Below, in pieces: positions 1 through 8,326 of a stretch of 11,983 nucleotides of DNA. Numbering within the stretch: position 1 is the first letter of the stretch; each line of letters starts with the position of its first letter. A model generated the notes under the pieces. The model made no database searches, was not told the DNA's origin, and saw only the letters and a list, made by a program, of their open reading frames with translations. A program made the position numbers and the translations under genes. Origin of the DNA: Physocladia obscura (Eukaryota > Chytridiomycota > Chytridiomycetes > Chytridiales > Chytriomycetaceae); assembly GCA_027596945.1 (NCBI GenBank), contig JADGJH010001094.1:1-11983 (forward strand), written 5' to 3'.

Positions 1-106
1 ATTAAAAAAAAAAAAAAAACCACAAATAAAACATTAATATCAACTTTAAAAAGAATATATTTAATGATATTAACTTTATTATTTTTTAACTTCAGACAAA
101 ACAACT

Positions 107-1315
107 TCAAACTTGGTTATTATTAGAAAAAAAAATAATCTGTTCAACCCTAGCAACTTTCAACATGATTATCCATAATATTTTTTGTAGGATATTTTGC
201 ATTTTCACATAAGCAAAACTTACTGAAATAACCACATAAAATCTATTTTCTGCTTTTAGTTCATCTTTTGGAGCATCTGCTCTCACCATCCATTCTATGA
301 CATCTTCCTTAATTTTTTCAGCCACTGCATAGTTTTTCTTGCCATATTTTCAGCTTTTTTTGTTCTACTTTTTCTTTCTTTTCTGCCTGTGCATCTTTTT
401 TTGCTTGCATTGTTTTCTTCCTGAGTTCCAAAAGCTCATGACCTGAAAAAACTTGATTTTCATTGAAAGTATTAAGAGGAAAAATTCAAGCATTCTTCCA
501 AAATCCCACAATTACACTTTTAGATATTTTATTATGAACTTGTAGTGCTGTTTGTATAAGTTGTGGAGCAAGTTTTCCACAAAATCCAGTTGTAAATGCA
601 ATTTTGCAGTGAAAATTTGTTGAAATTTTTCATTTCAAAGTAGCAAAATACAGGCTATCCAAAGGTTGCAAGAAATAAGTTGTATTGACTGTTAGAAAAA
701 ATACTCCAACATCATTTTGATTGCAGAAAGACAGCACATCAAATGTTTTATGTGACATAACTATATAAATGAAATGATTGTGGCATATTGGCTGAGTTCT
801 CCTTCATTGACATTAGGTTTGCTGTGCATTGTCATTTTCAAGTTTGATTTATATTTCATCAACATTGATCAGATTAATTGCTGTGACATGCTTTTCAGCA
901 ATCCAATTTTCCAAAGCTGTGACCCAGACCTTAACATGATCAAAAGTGAATTGATCAATGCATTTGGCACTCAATATTTTACATCTTTTTGTGAAATTCA
1001 ACTTTTGTATTGGTGCATAAAATTTTCAAACCAGTTATCAGAATTCCAATCTGTCATTGATTTAAAGTGAATGGCATGATAAATGTGTACTAATTCTAGA
1101 AAATCAGATTGCTGGAGAGGGCAGTGGCTGTTTGCTCTGGCACAGAGAAGTGCAACCAATGTGATCTCAAGACTGTCACTGAAGATCTGGCTGCCATGCA
1201 ACTTATCAGGATGCTCTTTCTCATGTCTATATATTCCCTTAATTTGTTCAAAGGCAAGATTATTGGAACCAGCAACCTGCTGAAAGGCTTTGGCTTTGGA
1301 TAAGATATCTGTCAA
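107..1315 (-). pseudogene. Relic of a DDE_1 (pogo/Tigger-like) transposase
   Basis: Read on the minus strand, pieces in different frames follow the order of a DDE_1-family transposase, which would cut and paste its own element. Positions 1315-998 give an N-terminal HTH-like part (motifs IFSDSLE, PLQQSDFLELV, DWNSDNWFENF). About 1015-849 gives FTKRCKIL through INLINVDEI, where the Asp at 858-860 matches the first catalytic Asp. About 735-606 gives a segment ending YFLQPLDSLYFATLK, with the Asp at 657-659 in the place of the third catalytic residue. About 480-340 gives GHELLELRKK and a Lys-rich tail, and 325-107 is a possible C-terminal end. The region around the second catalytic Asp does not read through. 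Stops and frame changes between the blocks make it non-functional. There is no ATG at the open 5' end (the codon is TTG). Family assignment is from remembered motifs. Confidence 0.72.
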
Positions 1316-1889
1316 AATTTTTTTCAGCTAAGTGGATCAATGTAGGGTACCTTTTTTTGCTGTATTTTTAAGTCTTTTTTACGTTAATGTGGTAGCATTT
1401 ATTGTCAAAGTTAAGATTTAGACTTTAATGTTGATCTGATCTTTTTTTTTTTTCTGGCAGATTCAAATGTTTGGGGTGGGTTCAAATGGCAACTCAAAGC
1501 AACAAGCAAGGAGTTAATCAAATGTAATTGCAAGGTATTTTATAACACCCTTGGTCTAGAGACTTTTGTTAACTCTACTATTGTAAACTTATTCAGGTTG
1601 TAGTTATTCCCTATGTGTACTGCTTTTGTACAGGCTTTTGCTATCTGAGTTCTGATGCAAAACAGCTAACAAGGTTTACTTTCACTTTATTATTGTTTTT
1701 CATTTTATGTTTGTGGATTTATATTATCATTATAAGTAAACAGAACACTGTCTTGCGCACTTCATAAGATCCAGAAATTGTGTCTATAATTTCAAATGCA
1801 GTTGTTCTAGATCATTTTTTTCACATGTTATTTTGTGGGAAGTTGTACAAATTTACTTTGAAACAAAATATTTGCAAATTAAGTTTATT
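1316..1889. other. AT-rich spacer between two transposase relics
   Basis: No coding frame resembling a known protein was found on either strand. It has T runs (about 1441-1453) and the only two CpGs of the first 3.2 kb. It may hold the non-coding ends of the flanking elements, but I saw no inverted repeats to prove it. Confidence 0.5.
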
Positions 1890-2400
1890 TTAAAAAAGAA
1901 ATGAAAAAAAGAAAACAATAAAATCAGACATATTCCAATAAGAGAGAGGATGGCAATGGAGTTTAACTTGAGTGATTTGAGCAACAGTGTTAAAAACTTG
2001 ACAATAACCAGTCTTGTCTCCACAATACAGTGCAGCCAAGATTCCAAATTGCTTCAAGCATTCATTCACTGTTTTATGCCAAGTGTCAATCATCTTGATG
2101 TTGTAATTTTGGTGTTTGACATCAAGGGCTCAAATGCATTGTATTTTTGTGATGACTTGTGGATCACTGTGATAACCAAGATCAGCAGTCACTTTTTTGC
2201 ATGTCCTCAGCTGTTTCAGCAGTGTCAATTGCACTATCTTGAGATTGGGCCATGATCCACATTAAACTCCACTGGATGAACACAATCTTTGAAACCCTGA
2301 GTGCTGTCACAACTTGATATCAAACACCAGCATGATTGAACTTGTAACTGAAATCACCAATATTAATTGAACACTTATCTTATACAATGCAGTCATGCCA
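1890..2400 (-). pseudogene. Relic of a PIF/Harbinger-type (DDE_4-like) transposase
   Basis: On the minus strand, about 2385-2190 reads SYKFNHAG, then a TGA, then YQVVTALRVSKIVF. After a frame change, about 2195-1950 reads TADLGYHSDPQVITKIQ, a TGA, IDTWHKTVNECLKQFGIL, and VFNTVAQITQVKL. The layout matches fungal DDE-superfamily endonucleases of the Harbinger/IS5-like group: a KF..AG..Y(E/Q)V strand, the second catalytic Asp in a (E/T)AD.GY motif (codon 2181-2183), the RHETVN..FKQWGIL helix carrying the catalytic Glu, and F.AVA.ITQ near the end. The expected Arg-His-Glu is Trp-His-Lys here, so the catalytic Glu is gone, in addition to two stops and a frameshift. Sequence upstream to about 2640 may belong to the same gene but is too decayed to align by eye. 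It differs from the relic at 4011-4241, so it is probably another subfamily. Confidence 0.65.
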
Positions 2401-2844
2401 CTAACATAACATGACAAGACTGTTTTATTCTGGCACTCAAAGAAATCCTCAAAATGAATTTTATTTTGGGTAAATCTTGTGCAAAGAATGCTTAACCAAC
2501 AATTTTCCAAATGTCAATGGCTGATTCAATGGAACAGCAAAAATGACTCACAAATTTACAATCCCATTTATGATGACAGCAAAGAAACAAGTCAGCAGAT
2601 ATATCCAGAAATGGACACAAGTTTAACCATGAGTTAAATTTCATTTTGAGCTGACATTTTTCTGTGCAAAAAATAATTAAAGGTAACTCATCTTTTTTTC
2701 CATGTTTAATTTGTCAGTGTTTGATTTCTCACTGTTTGACCTGTCACAGTGTTTGATTTGCATTGTTCAGTGATTTGACACTTAAAATTTTTATCACAAA
2801 ATTGAGGTTCATGACAAAATAGGGGATTTCAAACTTAAAAAATA

Positions 2845-3962
2845 ATGGCATTGACAAAACTCTCAACATCTGCACAACACACATCAAAGTTACAGCAAAG
2901 TGCCATTACCACCTGGCTTGAAGTCCAAGAAAACTTCAGACTCATCACAGGCTCAGCTGGCTTTGCTGTCAATGTTGTTACCAGATCTAAATTGAGGAAA
3001 ACTGATGCATATAATGTGCTAATGTTGCATGTGAATGAAACTACTGATGCTGGATGGGATGAGAATAAAGTGAAAAGTCAGTATCAGTTGTACTTGAAAA
3101 CATACAAGGAAACAAAGAAAGCAAGTGAGAAGACAGGGTTTGGAGTTGATGAAGAGGATATTGAGCAAAACATACAAACTATTGAAGAGAAGTTGGAGTT
3201 GATTTGTATGCATTGTTTGGGGAGCGGCAAAACATTACTGCAGCATTTGTTAATGAGCTACCAGATTTGCATGAAACTCTTCATGCTACCACATCCACAA
3301 TAACCCCACCTATAACTTTCCCTTATTTTATTACTCATGCACTAGCCACTGTTACAGCTCATAATCTTGGAGATGATGATGAGAGTGACCATCATGACAA
3401 AATTGAGGATATGGATTCTGAATTTGACAATTCCCAAAATGACTCTCCCAAATCATGTCAATGCTTCCCAAAATACTGATGCAGAGCCCGCAAATAGCAC
3501 TATTTCTCTTGAGGATTCCCAAAGCAGAACCCCAAACCCCCATTTTGCAGCTTCACTTACTAGTTCCAGTTTGCAATTAAACTGAAGAGGCAAGATTGTG
3601 ACTTGGGGAACAATGATTTTAGGTCATTGTATATTGGTGCATCTGTAGTTTGACTGGAAGCTTCTGAAAACAGGCTTAAAGGAGAATTGGATGTAAAATG
3701 GGCGGAATTGCAAGTCAGGACTGCAATGGATAAGGAGACTATTGCAATTCATAAAGATGAGGTAGAAAATGCAAGAAAGAAACGCGAAATGACAAGGCTG
3801 CTTAAGGAAAAGGATAATGAGCTGGCATTGCAGTTAAAAGACAAAGAGTTAGCTACAACCAAACAGATGAAGGATGCGGAGCTGAAGATGGCTTTGATTC
3901 AAGCTGCTATTTCGAATGGAAAGTCTTCTGAAAAGTTAAAGTGTTACATGGATTTATTTTGA
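2845..3962 (+). pseudogene. Broken Myb/SANT-like (trihelix-like) DNA-binding gene with coiled-coil tail
   Basis: The opening frame (2845 to about 3205) encodes a trihelix/Myb-SANT-like domain: W-L-E-V-Q-E-N-F near residues 25-32, then AYNVLMLHVNETTDAGW, then KVKSQYQLYLKTYKETK. This is a known companion of PIF/Harbinger transposases, thought to bind element ends and import the transposase. At about 3205 the frame shifts and resumes with ALFGERQNITAAFV, a conserved block of this family. It shifts again near 3445-3450 (Asp/Ser/Asn-rich linker) and near 3575. A TGA at 3651-3653 interrupts the last frame, which then encodes a charged coiled coil (LEASENRLK to about 3962) rich in Glu, Lys and Gln. 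Three frame changes plus a stop, with no plausible introns between them, make it a pseudogene. It faces the transposase fragment at 4011-4241, 48 nt away. Confidence 0.7.
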
Positions 3963-4010
3963 CTGGCAAATAAAGTGGTTTTATTTGGTTTTTTTAAAAA
4001 TATTTTTATG

Positions 4011-4241
4011 TCAACTAATATCCATTTTACAAATAAAAGCCTTGCAAACATGTTCTTTAACTCTCATACAAAATAATTTGGCAGAGGGATCACCTCGTCC
4101 ATTTCCATGTGCTCCATCAAACTGAGTATCTTCTCTTGCTTGGAAACGCAATTGAATACCTTGCAAAGATCCCCAAAGTCCTTTCAGAATCCCAATGGTG
4201 TGTTTGACGATTACTCAAATAGATGACATCCTTCGATTAAA
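4011..4241 (-). pseudogene. C-terminal fragment of a PIF/Harbinger (HARBI1-like) transposase
   Basis: On the minus strand one frame reads FNRRMSSI, a TGA (4217-4215), then VIVKHTIGILKGLWGSLQGI, and runs on to a stop at 4011-4013. This matches the end of HARBI1/DDE_4 transposases, where FN.RLS..R..VE..FG.LK.RW..L carries the third catalytic acidic residue. The TGA stands where the family has Arg, and the catalytic Glu is Lys (codon 4205-4203), so it is dead. All upstream parts of the transposase are missing: similarity stops at about 4241, and the sequence beyond is the proteasome gene's upstream region. It is convergent with the Myb/SANT-like pseudogene and likely from the same element. Confidence 0.68.
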
Positions 4242-4383
4242 CCTTATATTATCAGCTGTACTTGCATTTTGTTCTTTTTACGGAACATGCATTCAAGTTT
4301 TAAGAGAACATGCAGAGTCTCCCAGAATAAATTGTGTTGAAATTTCAAAAAAGAAAAAGAAAGAGAAATCCACGCGTCCACAA
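4242..4383 (+). promoter_or_regulatory. Upstream region of the proteasome alpha-5 gene
   Basis: This is the 142 nt between the end of transposase similarity and the start codon, so it must hold the core promoter and 5' leader unless these extend into the relic. It ends with a purine-rich run (about 4348-4369) followed by ACGCGT at 4372-4377, just before the ATG. No TATA box in a convincing position was found. Confidence 0.4.
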
Positions 4384-5569
4384 ATGTTTTTGACAAGGTA
4401 CATATCTGTTCCATACGCATACGTATTACGTATAATGCAAAATTTATACGGAATATTCGGTCCATCCATCTTGCCCTGTATTTAAAAATCTGAATGCTTG
4501 CTCCGAATCCATGCTTGAACATAATAAAACCATGTAGATCCGAATACGACCAGGGAGTAAACACGTTCTCACCCGAAGGCCGTCTATTTCAAGTCGAATA
4601 TGCTAACGAAGCTATCAAGGTTATCTCGACTTACGCCCGTCCTTTCTTATTTGTTTGCCCACTTTTTAATCGGCATCGTTGTGTCTGGAATTACTTTGCC
4701 AGCTCGGAAGTACCGCAATCGGCATTCAAACTTCGTATGGTGTTGTTCTCGCCGTCGAAAAACGCATTACTTCCACGCTCCTCGAACCAAGCTCCATTGA
4801 AAAGATTCTGGAGATTGATTCACACCTCGGATGCGCAATGAGCGGACTTGTTCCAGACTCGAAAACTTTGATTGATCATGCGAGAGTTGAAGCGCAGGTT
4901 TTTTATTTTTTATTTTTTATTTTTATTGTTTTTTTATCATACATATTTTTATCTTTTATGCTAACGTCCTGTGTATTTTTAGAACCATTGGTTCACATAC
5001 GACGAAAAAATCAAAGTTGAGTCATTGACGCAAGCGGTTTGTGACCTGGCTTTGCGATTTGGTGAAAGTGCTGATGGAGAAGACGCAATCATGTCGCGGC
5101 CATTTGGTGTTGCGCTTTTGATAGGCGGTGTTGACGAGAAAGGGCCGCAGTTGTTGAGTTGCTTTTTTGATCCCTCTTTTTTTTTTTTTTTTTTTTGTTT
5201 ATTTTTTTAATTTGAAATTTTTTTTAATACTTGTGCATCTATTTTTTTGAGTAGATATCACACCGATCCCAGTGGAACATTTACTCGCTTTGACGCGAAA
5301 GCGATTGGATCTGGATCCGAAGGCGCGCAGACAGAGCTCCAAGAAGGGTTTCATAAGGTTTGTTTTTTTTCATCTTATTTTATTTATTTATTTATTTATT
5401 TCAGTCTCTTACTCTCCGTGAAGCCGAACTGTTGTCTCTGAAAGTATTGAAACAGGTGATGGAAGAGAAGTTATCTGGTGCCAATGTGCAGCTCGCCACT
5501 GTTACCAAGGAACAGGGATATCGTATTCTTGGCGAAGCTGAAGTTAATGAACTTGTTGCAGCTTTATAA
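4384..5569 (+). CDS. PUP2: 20S proteasome subunit alpha-5 (PSMA5/Pup2-like)
   Basis: A structural alpha-ring subunit of the 20S proteasome core, which degrades ubiquitinated proteins in cytosol and nucleus; alpha subunits are not proteolytic. Six exons are supported by GT-AG sites and continuous homology: 4384-4397, 4538-4619, 4703-4897, 4983-5152, 5255-5357 and 5405-5569, giving 242 aa against 241 in human PSMA5. Exon 1 has only 14 coding nt (MFLT plus part of Arg). The joined start [20 protein letters not shown] is the alpha-subunit N-terminal signature, which fixes the start. Later blocks are [55 protein letters not shown] and LKQVMEEKL. Oddity: YANEAIK has Asn where Ile is usual. Introns are 140, 83, 85, 102 and 47 nt, T-rich; the fourth has about 20 consecutive T and the last a TTTA repeat. 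It lies 74 nt upstream of CCT1 on the same strand. Confidence 0.96.
5380..5400. repeat. TTTA microsatellite inside proteasome intron 5
   Basis: About five TTTA units fill most of the 47-nt last intron of the proteasome gene, directly before its acceptor TTTCAG. It doubles as the polypyrimidine-like tract and is likely length-variable. Confidence 0.6.
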
Positions 5570-5608
5570 TAAACAAGAATAATTGAAAGAAAAGCGTTGA
5601 GAAATAAA
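5568..5608 (+). terminator. Candidate polyadenylation signals for the proteasome gene
   Basis: AATAAA occurs at 5568-5573, overlapping the TAA stop codon, and again at 5603-5608. Only 74 nt separate the stop from the CCT1 start, so 3'-end formation must take place here or within the CCT1 gene. Identified by motif only. Confidence 0.4.
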
Positions 5609-5643
5609 AATTGTTTTTCCTTTTGAATTGCGAAAAACAAAAA

Positions 5644-7699
5644 ATGTCTCAACAGCAAAACGCACTTTCAATCGGAGGTCAACGAACATCGGGTGCAGAT
5701 ATTCGCAACCAAAATGGTAAAGATTCAATTATTATTATTTCTACGTCTTCCGCCTGTCTTTGCTTGAATGCAGCACGCGTGTGTATTTTTTGTTGAATTG
5801 ACACTCACAATTCTATTCTTCATTTCCACGGTCGTCTACAAATACTTATAGTTATGGCGGCACAAGCTATTTCTAATATCGTGAAGACATCGTTAGGTCC
5901 TGTTGGTCTCGACAAGATGCTTGTCGACGATATTGGTGTTAGTTACTTTTTTTTTTTGTTTTCCACCCCCTTTTCTTTCCAAAACAAACACGAAAAAAAA
6001 AAAAAAAATAGGATGTGACAATTTCCAATGACGGCGCCACAATCTTGCGCCTCCTCGAAGTTGAGCATCCAGCGGGAAAAGTACTCGTCGAACTCGCGCA
6101 ACAGCAAGACAAAGAAGTTGGCGACGGCACAACCTCCGTGGTGATAATCGCTGCCGAACTGCTCCGTCGCGCGAACGACCTCGTCAAGAACAAAATTCAC
6201 CCAACGAGCATCATCCAGGGCTACCGCATCGCGTCGAAAGAGGCTGTGCGGTTCATTGTCGACAGGATGACGACCAAAGTCGATTCTTTGGGTCGCGAGT
6301 GTTTGGTGAATGTTGCCAAGACGAGCATGTCGAGCAAGATTATTGGCGCCGACGACGAATTTTTTAGTGATATTGTTGTAGATGCTATTACCGCCGTCAA
6401 GACTGTGAATCCGCGTGGGGAAGTCAAGTATCCGATTAAGGCGATTAATGTCTTGAAAGCACATGGAAAGTCGGTGAAGGATTCGACTCTTGTACGTGGG
6501 TATGCGTTGAACTGTACAGTGGCTTCGCAAGGTGTTTTATTATGTTTTTTCAATACAAAATCCCTACACTTTCACTAAGAAAAACAAATTCAGCTATCAA
6601 GACAAAGGTTATCGGCGCAAAGATTGCATGCTTGGACATCAACTTGCAGAAATATCGCATGAATTTGGGAGTCAATATTGTCATTGATGATCCAGATAAG
6701 CTGGAAGATATTCGTCGCCGGTAACAGAAACTGATTATTCTAAATTTAACATATGTATACTTTTTCTCATCGTTATTATAAACACGAAAATCCAGTGAAA
6801 TCGAAATCACGACTGAACGCATCCAAAAGATACTCGCGTCAGGCGCAAATGTGATTCTTACCACCAAAGGAATCGACGATCTGTGTCTGAAGCTCTTTGT
6901 CGAAGCGGGCGCAATGGCCGTGCGCCGAGTCAAAAAAGACGACATGAAGCGCATCGCGAAAGCATCGGGCGCCACATTCATCAACTCGCTCGCGAACCTT
7001 TCGGGAGAAGAGACGTTTGAGGTGTCCTATCTTGGATACGCGGAAGAAGTTGTGCAGGAGCGAATCAGCGATGACGAGTGTATTCTGATTAAAGGAACGA
7101 AATCGCATGCAAGCAGCTCGATTATTTTGCGCGGGGCGAATGATTATATGTTGGATGAAATGGAAAGATCGATTCATGACTCGTTGTGCGCGGTGAAGAG
7201 AACTTTGGAGAGCAATACTGTTGTACCGGGTGGTGGATGTGTTGAGGCGGCGTTGTCTATTTTTTTGGAGGAGTATGCGACTTCTGTGGTAGATTTTAAT
7301 ATTTTAATTTATATAATTTGTTAAATTTTTTTTTTGTAGTCAACTCGCGAACAACTGGCGATATCTGAATACGCACAATCGCTTCTTGTGATTCCAAAAA
7401 CACTGTCAGTGAATGCAGCCAAAGATTCGACAGACCTTGTGGCAAAGCTACGTGCATACCACAATGCGTCGCAAAAAGCCGGCGCAGATGCCGAAAAGCA
7501 AAAACTCAAGTGGTATGGACTGGACTTGATCAACGGCGTTGTGAGGGATAATTTGCATGCAGGTGTGCTGGAGCCGGCGATTTCAAAAATCAAGAGTTTG
7601 AAGGCTGCGACAGAAGCGGCGATTGCCTTGTTGAGAATCGACGATATGATCAAGATTGAGCCGGAGCAGCGCGGTGAAGATGATGGACATGACCATTAA
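5644..7699 (+). CDS. CCT1: T-complex protein 1 subunit alpha (CCT1), chaperonin TRiC
   Basis: One of eight subunits of the cytosolic CCT/TRiC chaperonin, an ATP-driven double ring that folds actin, tubulin and other proteins. Six exons with GT-AG junctions: 5644-5716, 5852-5937, 6012-6531, 6594-6720, 6796-7288 and 7340-7699, giving 552 aa (human 556). The start ATG is preceded by an A-rich leader and gives [17 protein letters not shown], like CCT1 N-termini. Nucleotide-site motifs are present: [12 protein letters not shown] (about residues 40-51), NDGATIL (59-65), GDGTTS (90-95), [13 protein letters not shown], and [16 protein letters not shown] near the C-terminus. [10 protein letters not shown] and [12 protein letters not shown] are CCT1-type blocks. 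The C-terminus ends in an acidic and His-containing tail (EDDGHDH). Exon GC and CpG are high, unlike the transposon block. Introns are 135, 74, 62, 75 and 51 nt. All homology blocks join in frame, so the gene looks intact. Confidence 0.97.
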
Positions 7700-7810
7700 T
7701 TGATGATGATTTTTTTTTTTTGTTTTTATCAAAAAAATTCTTGAAATGATTTTATTTGATTGTCCGATTATTTTTATTCACACGATTAGTTTGGGAAAAA
7801 GAAGTGATGC
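7700..7810. terminator. Convergent 3' intergenic region
   Basis: This 111 nt region separates two converging genes. It has a T run (about 7711-7721) after CCT1. On the minus strand AATAAA occurs at 7778-7773 and 7756-7751, 33 and 55 nt past the stop of the unknown gene, which are suitable polyadenylation signals for it. Confidence 0.45.
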
Positions 7811-8239
7811 TCAAGAACTCTGGTCAGAATCAATATCGTTGTCCATGTCGTTGTCCATGCTATCTGAAGAGAAGGCCGATGCGTCTGTAGCAGCGGCGGC
7901 GACGGATGAAGTCAAAACAGTTGAAGGGAGAGAAGCAGGCTGTGAACTGACAGCGCCTGAAAAAGAAGTGGAATTAAAGCCAGCGGGTTGGCTCAAGGCC
8001 GGATTGTTGGTGGCGCTACCGCTGCCAGCTTCGCGCAATAACGCGGAACCGGAACCAGCTGGTGGCTTAGTCTGCCGTACTTGGCGCAGCAGGTGGCGAC
8101 GCGCAGCTTCCTGCGCGTCGAGAGAAGTCGAGTTGCTGTGCGTATTTGCAGATGTGTTTCCAATGGTACTTGTCGTATTTCCCGTTGCGTTCGCTGTTGC
8201 TGTTGCTGCACCGAGCACTTGGCGCATCAACACGTTCAT
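7811..8239 (-). CDS. Small Ser/Thr/Asn-rich protein of unknown function
   Basis: A single open frame of 142 aa with an ATG at 8239-8237 and a TGA at 7813-7811. I do not recognise it. The N-terminus (MNVLMRQVLGAATATANATG) is mildly hydrophobic and then becomes rich in Ala, Thr, Asn and Ser up to about residue 40. A short charged segment (LDAQEAARRHLLRQVRQTK, about 40-58) could form a helix. The rest is Ser/Ala/Pro-rich, and the last 20 residues form an acidic tail with repeated Asp-Asn/Asp-Ser pairs. No membrane segment or catalytic motif is evident, and the protein is probably largely disordered. Support for a real gene: the frame spans most of the gap between neighbours, has a proper ATG and has AATAAA just past the stop. 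A further exon upstream cannot be excluded. Confidence 0.6.
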   Translation of the reverse strand: MNVLMRQVLGAATATANATGNTTSTIGNTSANTHSNSTSLDAQEAARRHLLRQVRQTKPPAGSGSALLREAGSGSATNNPALSQPAGFNSTSFSGAVSSQPASLPSTVLTSSVAAAATDASAFSSDSMDNDMDNDIDSDQSS

Positions 8240-8326
8240 TTTGTTTCAATAATTTGATTTTGACAAAAAAAGTTTGTCAGTGATCAAAATAATCAACAAA
8301 GAGAACAATACTCCAAAAGAACACAG

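Larger units (their letters stand above)
1..4241. mobile_element. Block of decayed DNA-transposon remnants
   Basis: This AT-rich stretch carries at least three transposase relics and one broken Myb/SANT-like gene, listed separately, and no intact gene. Frames are interrupted by stops and frameshifts throughout. CpG is almost absent: I see only two (near 1382 and 1756) before position 3224. The right edge is where transposase similarity stops, about 140 nt before the proteasome gene start codon. I could not identify terminal inverted repeats or target-site duplications, so true element ends and the number of insertions are unknown. Confidence 0.75.

Noticed and set aside
774..1070. Plus-strand open frame of 98 codons
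   Set aside because: It is antisense to the DDE_1 transposase blocks, which give family motifs, and it has no similarity of its own.
1475..1500. GGTTCAAAT resembling a tRNA B box
   Set aside because: The following bases do not fit the T-loop and no cloverleaf could be built around it.
1950..2255. Plus-strand open frame of 101 codons
   Set aside because: It is antisense to the Harbinger-type relic, whose minus-strand motifs are recognisable.
4372..4377. ACGCGT (MCB-like box) just before the proteasome start codon
   Set aside because: A six-base match seven nt from the ATG is too close to be a credible upstream activator site; another ACGCGT-containing stretch lies inside CCT1 intron 1.
5893..6553. 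Long open frames on the minus strand opposite CCT1 exon 3
   Set aside because: They lie antisense to a strongly conserved CCT1 exon and resemble no family; the codon pattern of the plus strand explains them.
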